A stretch of 64,000 nt of DNA, taken from Crambe crambe. Taxonomy: Eukaryota > Porifera > Demospongiae > Poecilosclerida > Crambeidae. The notes beneath the pieces are model-generated. The model was given only the letters and a program-made list of their open reading frames with translations. It was not told where the DNA came from and ran no database searches. The stretch is taken from contig OZ004587.1 in assembly GCA_963924555.1 (NCBI GenBank), forward strand, positions 4,278,001 through 4,342,000. Direction: 5' to 3'. This document shows, in pieces, positions 44,101 through 56,100 of this stretch. Within the stretch, counting starts at the first letter, position 1; each line of letters starts with the position of its first letter. The position numbers and the translations under genes are program-made.

Positions 44101-47100
44101 TTATCCGGGAGGGGGGATATTTATGCCAATCATTTAAATTTTTAACAAATGAATATATTGGAGTATTTAGCAAATGTGCAAAAGCAAACATTTCGATATC
44201 AGTACCCCAAGTGTTTATTTTGTCCATATTGGTTCTATTCAAGTAGTCATTAACACTTTTATAGCCATAGGTGCCCAAGAACCCAGGAATTCTTTGCAAG
44301 TGTTCTATTATGGCCAAACGTACAGCTACATGATGTCTTTGAGTTCCCGTTACTATGTGGGAAAGACACCGAAACAGACAATTGCCATCTGCTATAATTT
44401 TTTGCATCTTATCTGGACGTGTCAGAATTACATTGGCACCACCCCGACTTAATCCATTTTTGCAATGATATGGAATATTTAGTACACCACATGCAACTTT
44501 TTGCCACTCTTCGTCCACTGAATGGAATCTACACTCTGGCCACTCTTCCTGTAATATTATGTTTCCATCTATGTGATTGCTTGTGGGAATGCTGTTACCA
44601 CTGCTATGGTCTGCTTTCTTTTCATCTGGTTCATTGGATTGAGGTGGGTTTGAATTTATCAAAGGTTCAACAGCAAGAACAACCTCATAATGAGCTTGTG
44701 GGTGTCTTAGATACAGGGAACTTGATGCTAAGTCTGTTTTCACTGTCTTGTCTATGCTGCTAGGTTTGAACCTGTGTCATAAGAGAATATGCATGTTTTT
44801 AGTAAGTGGGCAAGGGTTAGTAATTCTATATCAGTGCCCCACACACCAGTTTTGTCCATTCCACTGCCCTGTATGTATTCCCCAACAGTGGTGTATCTAT
44901 CTTGAGAACGGCCCCTGATATGTCCTATAATAAGGGGAGCGATATCATGCATGTGCTGAATAATTTTTGTACGTAGCCTCCCATGTTGGGCTTGTGAACC
45001 CGTGATAATATAAGACAGAGATCGAAACATGCAATTTCCGTCTCCAACTATTGTCTTAATTTTATTCTTGTCTGGACAAGTGAGAGGCAAACTGCCACTA
45101 CCTGGACTCGCTCCATTGCTTCTCTCAAACTGGAGACCAAGGGAGGCACAAGCATTGCGCTGCCATTGCTCATCGACTGAATGAAATTTGAAAGGCCATA
45201 CCCTTTGTTCCAGCTGAGAGTTGATAGGATTGGCTTTGATAGGGTTGTCAACCCTTCTCTTCTTAGCATTGGGCTCAATTTGTTCAGAAGTACCAGTAAG
45301 CTTGCGCTTGGAGCGAGTTCTTGGTGCTGGCACATCATACAGAGGAAGGTCTTTTCTATACATTTCCCTCAGTCTATTGATTTCCATGATGCTTTTCCTA
45401 TTGACCCTGATTGAGTCTTTGTCCAGAGAAATTAGGTGCAACCCAAGAAGCGATTTCACCCTTGAGAGTGCTACGTAAGCCATGCCATCAGCAAATACCT
45501 TGCTTGATAAGTCTATGATAGCACAATCCAAGGATAAACCTTGGCATTTGTGAATTGTAACTGCATAGGCAAGGATAAGGGGAAATTGCTCACGGTAGAC
45601 AAAGTAATTTTTCATCACCATGAACTTTGTTTTTACCTTTTCAATATCACATGGATCATTGATGTGGTCAAATTGAACAGAGATACATCTTGCTGAGATT
45701 GCTATAACTGTGCCAATGGCTCCATTGACCAAACCTGTTTCTATATCAATGTTACGTCTCAGCATGACACGTGCACCAACAGCTAGTTTCAGCACTGCTT
45801 CTAATCCTGCAGTGTTATTGCAGTCTTTGTTTAGTTTCTCTAGCTTCTCAGCTGCTTTCTTGTTCCACTTGCTTTTGCTCTTTGTTTCATCAACTTCGTC
45901 AGTGCACGATATTTTATATATTTCTGAGTCCAGGCTTCCAAGCATTTCATTGTTGACTTGGTCGCATTGCTCTCTGGTGGGGAAAAGACAGACAGGATTC
46001 ATGTCTGAGTTCTTAAGATCACGAAAGAGTTCAGGTACAGAACGGTCAGTAACACGTTCTTGGAGTGTGCATAGTGTTTCCTCAGTTGGAGAACCTCGCC
46101 TCACACTGTCCAGCATTTGTGAGAACTCCCTGTCTTTCTTTTGTCTCTCATTGATGGTGAGCTCATCGTATTTGATGGAACTTTTCCATATGTTCACTGA
46201 TGTTGTACAGCCAAGTTTGTGACATAGTGATTTTTTGGATATCATTTCAAACACAGGACTACCGTTAACAGGCTGCAACTGAAGCAAATCACCTACAAAT
46301 ATAACATTTTTCCCACCGAACCAACTGTGTCCACCAAATAGTTCCTCAAGTCTCAGGTGCATGTATGCAAGGTTGAGACTGGAAACCATGGACACTTCAT
46401 CTACAATAATCATTTTGAGACCACGAAGCACGGTCTTCATTATTTTCTGTGAGGCTTTTGAAAGAGACCAGTAACCAGCCTCTTTGCCTTCATGTTCTAT
46501 AGGCAATTGAAAGAGCCTATGGATGGTTACTCCACCAACATTAAAGGCAGCCAAACCAGTAGGTGCAGCAACTGCACACGTCAAATCATCAGACGTCCAA
46601 ATGCCATCTATGAGCTGTTTCAGAGCTTCAATGAGAAACGATTTGCCAGTTCCTCCGACACCACTTATGAACATGCAAAGTGGTTCAAATTCACAATTAC
46701 ATTCGTCAGCTTCATGCTGTACTTGATGAAGGAGGTGGTCCTTTACACGTTCAAAGATCCTCCTCTGATCAGAATTCAACATCATGACTCTTTCTTGTAA
46801 GGTGAGTTTATCAGGCTTTTTGGCGTTCATGTGCAATGCATCCAGCATTGCTGACTTTGCCTGACCTAGCAACTCTGGTTCGTCATGATCTTCCTTGTTG
46901 GTTCCCTCATTATCATTATTTGCCTCTCTTGCATCATTGATTTTCTTCAGAGCCTCCCGTGCTTTCAATATCTTCTGCAATCTAGAGTGATACTCTGAGC
47001 AGCTCTCATTGGAAGGTAAGAGGCGGTTGAATGCTTCCTCTGGTTTTTCATTCTCCTGGAGCAAGGAAGCCTCATTTCTAAAGGGAACGAAAAGAAGTAC

Positions 47101-50100
47101 GAGGGAATAATAGAAGTCTTCCCTCTCCTCTTCTTTGTTTGGATCATAGAGCTTGTGATTCACAAGTCTAGGTTTTGTCAGCCTCCTGTAAATCCTATCG
47201 CCATTACGATCCTTGCTGTACCAATCATAATTGGCTACAAAGTCATGCAGGCAGACGTCCTCCAGATCAGCTGGTCTTTTGGGATAGTGGGTATTGAAGA
47301 GGTCATCCTCAAAGATGTCCTCACTCTCTGGATTCTCGTCTGCAATTTCCTGCAACACACTATGGTTTTTCAACCTGCGACTTCTCTTGTGAGGCATCTT
47401 GACACAGATCCACTTCACAGTGGTCGATTTTTCACATAGGTGATCACCTATTAATAAATCGCTGGCTTCATATAAGCCACATTCTCGAGAGCGGAGGGCT
47501 CTCACACCAAAGCTCCACAAACGACTGTAGACACTCTTGTTATCACTTACCTCATTCCATACTTCCTGCAAGGTGCTTCTTTCAGCTTTGGTAACATAGG
47601 CAGTGACATAATAGCTGAGAGCCAAGGAGGACTCAGCCACAAACTGTATGTCAATGTTAGCCTTCCACAGCAACAAAAGAAGGGGATTATAATCATTCAC
47701 CCTTGTCTCGGACTCTGTCCGTGGGAGCTGATAAATTTTTTGGCGCTTTTTGAGCTTTTCTTCCACACAATGTAGCACTGCATTTTCACAGGGCTCACGA
47801 GGAAAATTGAATTTGCAAGTGGTTGTATAGATAGAACCACGCTTGACTCGTCGTCTGCAATAAGCACTGCACTTGTGCATTTGGTATCTCGTGACCAGTG
47901 AATTCAGTTCAGGATTACTTTCCTTTTCTGGGATGTGGCAAGTAATTCTTTCCTGAATCCAGGCCAGGATTTTGTCTGGATCGTCCTTACCAATCACAGG
48001 TGCATCACGTATCCACAAAAGTACGTGGAAATGGGGAGCACCACGTGCTTGGTACTCTTTTTTCCAAAAGTAATGGTCTACACAGCCCAAAACCTCACCT
48101 TTGATCAACACTTTTTGGAAGAAAGCATGAAATTTGTGCGAAAACTGCCTAGAGACAGAAACAGGGTCCTCTGTGCATAGCTTTCCTATATTGTAACTAT
48201 CAGACACATCATTCAAAGACCTGAGATAGCTTACAATGTCATAAGATTCATACTCGGCACAGCTGAATGTGAGGAAGAGAGTTGGTGAACCGTATTCGCG
48301 TACCATACACCTCAGATCACTCTGCCGCACATACCAATACTGCTTTGTGCCACGGACTGACTGAAGCATAGTGGATAAATTGGATTCCAGGTGTTCGTCA
48401 TTTGCTCCCACCTTGTCCAATAAGTTGCCAACGGTCATTGAGTGTGATTTTGAAGATTTCAGTATGTTGTAAACACCCGCTGAAATTTCCCTCATTTCTT
48501 TCTGCCAAAGCAAGTAAAATATGTAGCGAGGCTCCTTTCTGAATCGAGGGTCTTTATTAAAGAGGCGGGACTTTATATATTCGCTGTGGGAAATTTTCAC
48601 ACTGCGAGGGTGATACTTTCCAAACTTTCCATCTGGGAAAAGTGTTGGAAAACACATAACATCAAGGAACTTTTGACGATTGTCTAAAGGTTCCTCCTCA
48701 ACGTGCAAAAGCTTATACTGTTCTATGTCAGAATCAGTATTCAGCTTGTTGTTCAAATTTCTTATCGTGTAACATTGCAATCCAGATATGTCATTATCTG
48801 AAGCTTTCTCAAGCATAGTGCTAGAAGCGTTACTTACTACTTCTACGACTTCCTTGAGTGTAGTGTCTAGAGAACTGTCATCTACGTCTTTGTAAAGCCA
48901 GTTGATTTGTCTGAGCTTCTCTACAGCTCCCTTGATATCTTTGACATTCACAAGGCTGCGCCACACCATTTTGTTGGTGGTAGGCTTACCATTGACTATG
49001 ATATAGAGTTCAGGACTGGCTAGAGATGTAACTGGATGGTTAACCTGATCTAAAGTCTCTAGGGTCTTTCCCAGAGGCAAAGGAAGGAAGAACATTGTAC
49101 CCTTGCATGCCTGTAATGAGTTGTATGTGGGTACTTTATTTGTGTAAGTGCCTAACCTAACAACAGTTTGATAACTTTTGGCACGTTGAATGAACTGCTT
49201 ACTCAAGCAATCCAAATTTTTCAGCTCTTCTGGAATGGGAATCACCTCTAAACCATTGAGCACACAGCGTGGTGGCATTTTATCATGTTTCATACTAGAT
49301 TTACAGTAGTTGCACATGAAATGTGTCTCATCTGCAGCTTGTTTGTTGTCTCTTAGCATGAACTGTTTCAGCGCAGGCCACACAGTGTCTCCCAATCTAT
49401 TTGAGAAATTAATTTTGGTTACATTTCTGCGCTGATGTAGCTGCTGACAACTACAGCATGGATTTTGAGGATAGTCCAACTGCCTTTTGATACTCAGCTA
49501 TTAGCCCAGCATGAGTGATCTGAAGATGCAATTCTAGATCTCTCCTTCTCAGGACTGAGTGTGCTGTTTCAGTAAGCTCATGAGTTGTTTCCACGTCATT
49601 ACTCAAAAGAGAGTCAAAATCACCATCTAAATTGTTCATTAGAAAGGCAAAGTCACCAGACTTGAGTGCTTCATCAAGCTTAGATACGCTGCGCAGGCTA
49701 TTAATAGCTACATACACAGCACGTATTAAAGAACGCAAAATAGGATAATGGGTGGCAGCTGATCTCAAAATCCTAAGTCTGCTTTTGCATTCTGTACCCA
49801 TGTAACAAAGCAAGCTGTGCCCTTTAAGTTCTCTAGATTGACCACTTACAGCCTTACTATAATGGTAGTTTGGACAACTACCATCAATATTGTCCAAAAC
49901 TCGTGACAGTTCATGAATCGGGTTCTCAAACTCTGACTTAAGATCAAGTATACTGCTCACTTCTGACTCAGTGAGAGGTTTGCACTTTGAACTACATTTC
50001 CATGTATGTGCATGTGGGATATCACTACTAACCTTACTCTCAGAAACATTCTCTTCTTGCCTACATATCCCACTTTGGTCTATAGTCAAAATATCAGGTC

Positions 50101-53100
50101 TTTTTGCAAAGAGGTATGCAGAATCATAGAAGTAGGGCTCACTGTGAGCCGAGTGCAAACCCTCACCAAAGTCTGCCCTTCCTTTGATCTTAAGTCCATT
50201 TATATATCTGACAGCTTTGAGCAAGGCACCAACATATTGCTTGCGTATCTGTATAGCTTTGCATACTACTCTCTGCGCTGCCAGATTAGAAATTGCAGTC
50301 TTGCGATTGCCTTTTGAAATCTTATTGCATGCACAGGTATGCTCCTTTTCAAAAGTGTCTATTAGGTTAGACAACAATCCAGTATTGCGCATCAGATTTT
50401 TCTTTATCTTGTGCACATAAAAGAGTTTAGTCAGTGGCTTTGGTTCTGCTAATTCATACTTCCGTCTCTCATTAGCACAAATGTAGCCCCTGTTCTTAGC
50501 ATAGTATTGCCTTGCTCTTTTAATAACAGCTTTTGCCTTCTTTGAATATCCAGCTTGAGCAGCAACTTTCCTTGATTCAGAGTTGGATCTATAGTAGGCA
50601 TGATTAGCTGCTTTGATTTTGTCACTGTTTTGTTGGTATCTTTTTCTCTTCAGAGAGCAGAGACGGTCTTTATTTTTTTGATAATGAGCATTCAGTTTAG
50701 ATTTAATGGAAATTTCATGCTTTTGGTTGTATTCTTTGATTTTATATTTGAGGGCATCCTGATTCTTTTCATAATACTGTTTAGATTTTAATTTGATGTC
50801 ATCTTTGTTCTTTTCATAATATTTGTTGAATTCAGATTTCCTAGCATCTTTGTTCTTTTCATAATGTAGTTTAAATTTAGATTTCATGGCGTCTTTGTTT
50901 TTTTCATAATTTTGCTTAGATCTAGATTTTGCAGCATCTTTGTTCTTTTCATAATTTAGTTTAGACTTAGATTTTATGGCATCTTTGTTCTTTTCATAAT
51001 TGTGTTTAGATTTTGATTTCATGGTATCCCTGTGTTTATCATGGTACTGTTTCATTGTGGACTTTTCTGCAGCTTTATTCATTTCATACCTCTTTTTTCG
51101 CTGTGCCCTCTTTTTTTTTGCTGAAGCCATAGTAATTATTAGTGTAGACAGATGTATAAGTTGTTCTTTTTATTATGTTATTTATCCAATATATATAGAG
51201 TAGTAGATAAAATTAATATGCCAATAAAATAATAATTAATAATAATAATATGCTGTATACTGTAGCTGAGTATTACACTACAGCTAGCATTAAATACAAG
51301 TTTACAGAGCTAGCAATTTGCTGTAGCTAACTATTCAGCTAAGTGATAAGAGCTACAAAGGTAGCTGGTTAACACTAAGTAGTTGGCTAGCTCAGTATAA
51401 AGTTGACTTTTAACCAACTTGAATTTTGGTAAGATTTACCTAGGTATTTAGCTAGCTAGTTAGTTAGCTAGCAAAAATAGCTATAACAATAGCTAATAAA
51501 AGAATAACAATAACTTATCTCGAGGACTTTGAAGAATAGCAAGTAGCTAGTTTAGCTCAGACGGTATCGATCCGGACGGTAGATTTTAGTCATGGTAACT
51601 GTACGTACGCATGCGCAATCTATTTAAGTTTAATGGCTGATTAGCTGTATAACTGTACTAAGGAAGCGGCTTTTTTTTCTGAGTGAACTAGAGGCTAAAC
51701 TGATGGGATGTGGACCTGGTCCGAGTAAAATGGTACAAATTCATATATAGAAGATGGCCAAAGCGCGGCCCAATTTTACTCCAGATCGTGCCATTATGAA
51801 GAATATGATGATGATTAAGAACCTGAAGAATAAGAAATCATGAAAAAGTGCGCTACTACTGTTTCTCCGTGTTGAGTATTTCAGCCTCCAAAATTCTCCT
51901 GCATGATAAGAATGTGCATAAGAGACAGGGTGAGCAGTTATAGCAGCTACAACTTACTGTTTTCTGAGAAAATCCAACTTCATTTTGTATTAGTCCTATG
52001 GAGGGTCATAGGTCATCCCTACATAGAGAGCGCTACCGCGCTCTCTGATATCTAGGTCTACACTCCAAAATGCCCCAGGCGTACGTACGTACGTACGTGT
52101 CGTGCAATAGTAGCGCCCCTGCGCGTGCATTTATGCACATGCTCCAGTTGTAATTGCTTGATTGATTTCTACATCGCTTTGTTTATAGCATGGTGGATAG
52201 TATAGGGCTAGGCTTATCTAAGTGGATTGTAGGCACTAGACATATCTAAGTGCTTTGTGGTAAGTACTTAGCTTTCTATGCATGCAACTGCCTGCCACTT
52301 AGCTAGCTACATAACACAACAGCAAAGCACAAATGAACTATCAGCTCAACATTTCTACAGCCTTTTGGGCAGCAGGCACAAGAGGCTTATCTAAGCGGCT
52401 TGTAGGCACTAGGCTTATCTAAGTGCTTTGAGGTAAGCATGTATGCAGCTGCCTGCCACCACTTACATGACTCTTAGCAATATCAAGCACTGAAGCCTAT
52501 CAGCTACTTTAATTGCTCACTGTCAAATGCTGCACATTGCTACAGATACTCAACAGCAAATGAAAATCGTTGAAGAATGCTTGCTCGCTCGCTGTCAACT
52601 GAATGTTGAACATTGCCCTAGTAATCAATTTATTATGTAACTACTGAGCATGCGTGGTGCCTTCAGGCCGTTGGATTCTTTTTGTTTATCTGGTGAGTGA
52701 GCTTGACTTGTTACAGTTGTAATTGATTTCTACAGCATTTCTAATTGTGGACACTAGGCTTATAAGTGTCTATTGTAAGCGCTAAGTGCTTTGTGGCTAG
52801 CATTACAGCTTCCTCTCTGTATGCAGCTAGTCTCGTGGGCCAGACCCTTTACCAACCGGGCTGCCAGGCTGAACTGCCACTTACTACAGCAGCTAGTTAA
52901 GGAGTTTAGGCACATCTAAAAGGTATAGCTGTACTTGCTTCACTTGCTGTCAAATGTTTTTACTACTTGTTGTCAAATGTTGCACATTGCCATAGTATAA
53001 TTAGCTACTGGATTTTTTTTGCTAGGAGTTCAGCATAATTATTTTTTAAACTCTTGAAAAGGAAGTATAGTCTAGTTTTTCACTTATCAGAGAGTGCGGT

Positions 53101-56100
53101 AGCACTCTCTAAGTAGGGATGGCAGGTCAAAGTCCATAGGACAGTATAAACTAAAAACTCTTCTTTCTCTTCTACCCTTACTCTACAGGTTCTCAGAAGG
53201 CTACAGTGAATTATTATATCTACAAAGAAGAGAGGAGAATGTTCAAAAGCCAAAAATTCATTCGCCAACATAAGAAAAAAACGAGTTCTAAAATTGACTT
53301 TTCGTTCTTTTTCTTTATAATAATAATAATAAGATCGACGTACCGACTTACTGGCTATAGTCATCAAAATTCTGCTTTGGCCATCTGTTAGAGCGGCACC
53401 TAGAGGCTGATCTTTTGCTATTAGTTTTGACTAAGGCTCTACTTCACTATTCGATAGCACTCGGAACACAGCTGCTACGCCATTTTGAAGGGGGCGGGGC
53501 TTATGGGCGGAGCCACGTAAGCTTAAGTTTAGCTATAGCCAAGGTCTTCATTCATTATCTGATGATGTTCCAGTCACTCCTTGCTGAATTACAGTACAGA
53601 TGCTCATCCTATAGTAGCATTATAGCCAGTACTTTGCTGTAGTGTAGTCAGCTCACTTCACCATGCCGTGTACATGTCATTTACATTGCTGTTGCTGTAA
53701 AGTTTTATATCAACAAAACTTAAATAGCTAAACAAATTCTTCAACCAGAGACACTGTATGTACCTACAAAAGAGGTTTATGTAGAGCTGGCTTTGTATAG
53801 TACTGTACTGTAGCCTCCCTCATTCAACTTCAAGCACTAAGAAAAAGGATAAAAACAAGTGAGCGTAAAAAATTTCTTCAAATAAAAAGGTTAAGTAGGG
53901 ATAGCCTAAAATCTAGCTGGGCTATCTATAATGTGCTTCAGCCTCGTATGAAAAAAATCTTCACGATATTACCTCATAAAAGGGGTGGGGCAATTAATAG
54001 CAGTTCTCCTCATATAACACCTGCACAGGATGTGGCCATTTGATGGCATCCACTATTATGATCACTACACCAAATGCATAAACTCCCCATACTCCTCCCT
54101 CAAGCAAGACATACGTACCATCTCAATAATTATTTCAGTGATCACATATGTAACAATTAGCTAATGCTGTTCACTTTTTAAAATGTTCACTCCTTTCAGT
54201 ACTCCATTACACTGCAGATGATCATCCTTCAAACTCTCCTCCCTGAACAGAATGAAATACTGATCATTAAATAAATTTAGTTCAATCAAGGGAGCCTTTA
54301 GTGTCTATCAATTTTCATAATCACAAAGAAAAAGAATGCAAACAAGTGAATGCAAAAAATTTCTTCGAAATAAAAATGTGAAGTAGGGATGCTATTATAA
54401 CTGGAGCTTCATAATGAAAACCAAGTACTGCAGCATCGAAGCAGTATGGCCCAAAAATCTAGCTGGAATATGTATTATAACTGCATGCAAGAGAGTGAAC
54501 TTAGTGAAGTGACCCTTACCCATCATCAAGTACAAGATATAATTCCTACTTCACTCCCATGATCAAGGGCCAAGGGAGTGAAGTAGGAATAGTATCTCGT
54601 ACTTGATGATGGGTAAGTGTCACTTCACTAAGTTCACTCTCTTGCATGCAGTTATAATACATATTCCAGCTAGATTTTTGGGCCATACTGCTTCGATGCT
54701 GCAGTACTTGGTTTTCATTATGAAGCTCCAGTTATAATAGCATCCCTACTTCACATTTTTATTTCGAAGAAATTTTTTGCATTCACTTGTATATATATTA
54801 TCATGGCTATACATGTAAAATAAATCATTATGCAAAGATTGCCCAGGGGGACGTAATATGACTACGCGATATGACTACGCGATATGGTAAAATATCACCC
54901 TAGTTGTGATACTACTATTCTCTATGGGACATGCTCAGTAACTACATAATTGCAGCGAGCGAGCGAAGCGAGTGAGCTGACTCTCAGGTCATGACTCATT
55001 GAAATTTTAAATATATATATCTATGTCTACACTCCAAAATGCCCCAGGCGTACGTACGTACGTACGTACGTGTCGTGCAATAGTAGCGCCCCTGCGCGTG
55101 CATTTATGCGCATGCTCCAGTTGTAATTGCTTGATTGATTTCTACATCGCTTTGTATATAGCATGGTGGATAGTAGGGCTAGGCTTATCTAAGTAGATTG
55201 TAGGCACTACACATATCTAAATGCTTTGTGGTAAGTACTTAGCTTTCTATGCATGCAGCTGCCTGCCACTTAGCTACATAACACGACAGCAAAGCACAAA
55301 TGAACTATCAGCTCAACATTTCTACAGCCTTTTGGGCAGCAGGCACAAGAGGCTTATCTAAGCGGCTTGTAGGCACTAGGCTTATCTAAGTGCTTTGAGG
55401 TAAGTATGTATGCAGCTGCCTGCCACCACTTACATGACTCTTAGCAATATCAAGCACTGAAGCCTATCAGCTACTTTAATTGCTCACTGTCAAATGCTGC
55501 ACATTGCTACAGATACTCAACAGCAAATGAAAATCGTTGAAGAATACTTGCTTGCTCGCTCGCTGTCAACTGAATGTTGAGCATTGCCCTAGTATAAATG
55601 CACAAGCAAAACACTCGCCGATAAAGGGGCGTGGTTACGTAAAAGTGGGCGTGGCTTCCAAAAAATTTTTCAAGCACTTACGCACGGTACATTTTTTTTA
55701 TAGCTGCCTGACCAATCATAAAAAGCTTCCTCCAGGCCTGTATTAGTTCTGATTTTATAAATTATAGTTGCCGCATCATCTCTAAGTAGTCATGCATGTA
55801 GCTGTAATTAGCCAGTCATTCTTTACTACACGTGCAATGGTACATCACATGCTGTAATTACAGTCGACATGTAAACAATCACATTATCATGTGTGGTGTG
55901 TCATATACAGGGCACAATCCATAAACTTCAAACTTAGTAGCTCTATCACAATATTAGTACTATATTGAAGAGTTTTCTTCCTTCACATCACAGGACTATA
56001 TCGGGAGAGACTTGAAGGACCCACGACTAGACATGATAGTCTCAGCAGAAACAACAACCGAATACAGCTCACAATTACACGAGGCAGCCGAAGCTGGAAA

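Larger units (their letters stand above)
43278..52048 (-). mobile_element. Helitron-class element with Rep/helicase and OTU domains, flanked by inverted repeats
   Basis: The minus-strand genes at 43,997-51,130 are bracketed by inverted arms: 43,278-~43,430 (gaccctccataggactaata...) and ~51,850-52,007, about 150 bp with roughly 80% identity by eye. Outside the right arm is a hairpin (agagagcgctaccgcgctctct, 52,022-52,043) and, read on the minus strand, the end TCAGAGAGCGCGG. This is the same end as in the small repeats at 6839, 7079, 7328 and 18,470. The left outer end is less certain. Confidence 0.65.
39163..55740. mobile_element. 16.6-kb nested insertion bounded by hAT-type TIRs
   Basis: The left end caggcccggaggaaccag and the right end (reverse complement) caggcctggaggaagctt match at 13-14 of the first 16 bases, with further subterminal similarity (ctcaggttttggcctgacca / ttggtcaggc). 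Flanking DNA on both sides aligns continuously with gene A at 24,190-24,330, where the insert is absent. Right flank is tattagtt; the left flank keeps only part of it, so the 8-bp duplication is not intact. It contains the hAT transposase, the Helitron-class element and several smaller repeats. Confidence 0.7.

Noticed and set aside
45048-46726. Frames opposite and overlapping the Rep/helicase gene
   Set aside because: Shadows of the long minus-strand coding sequence; no motif of their own.
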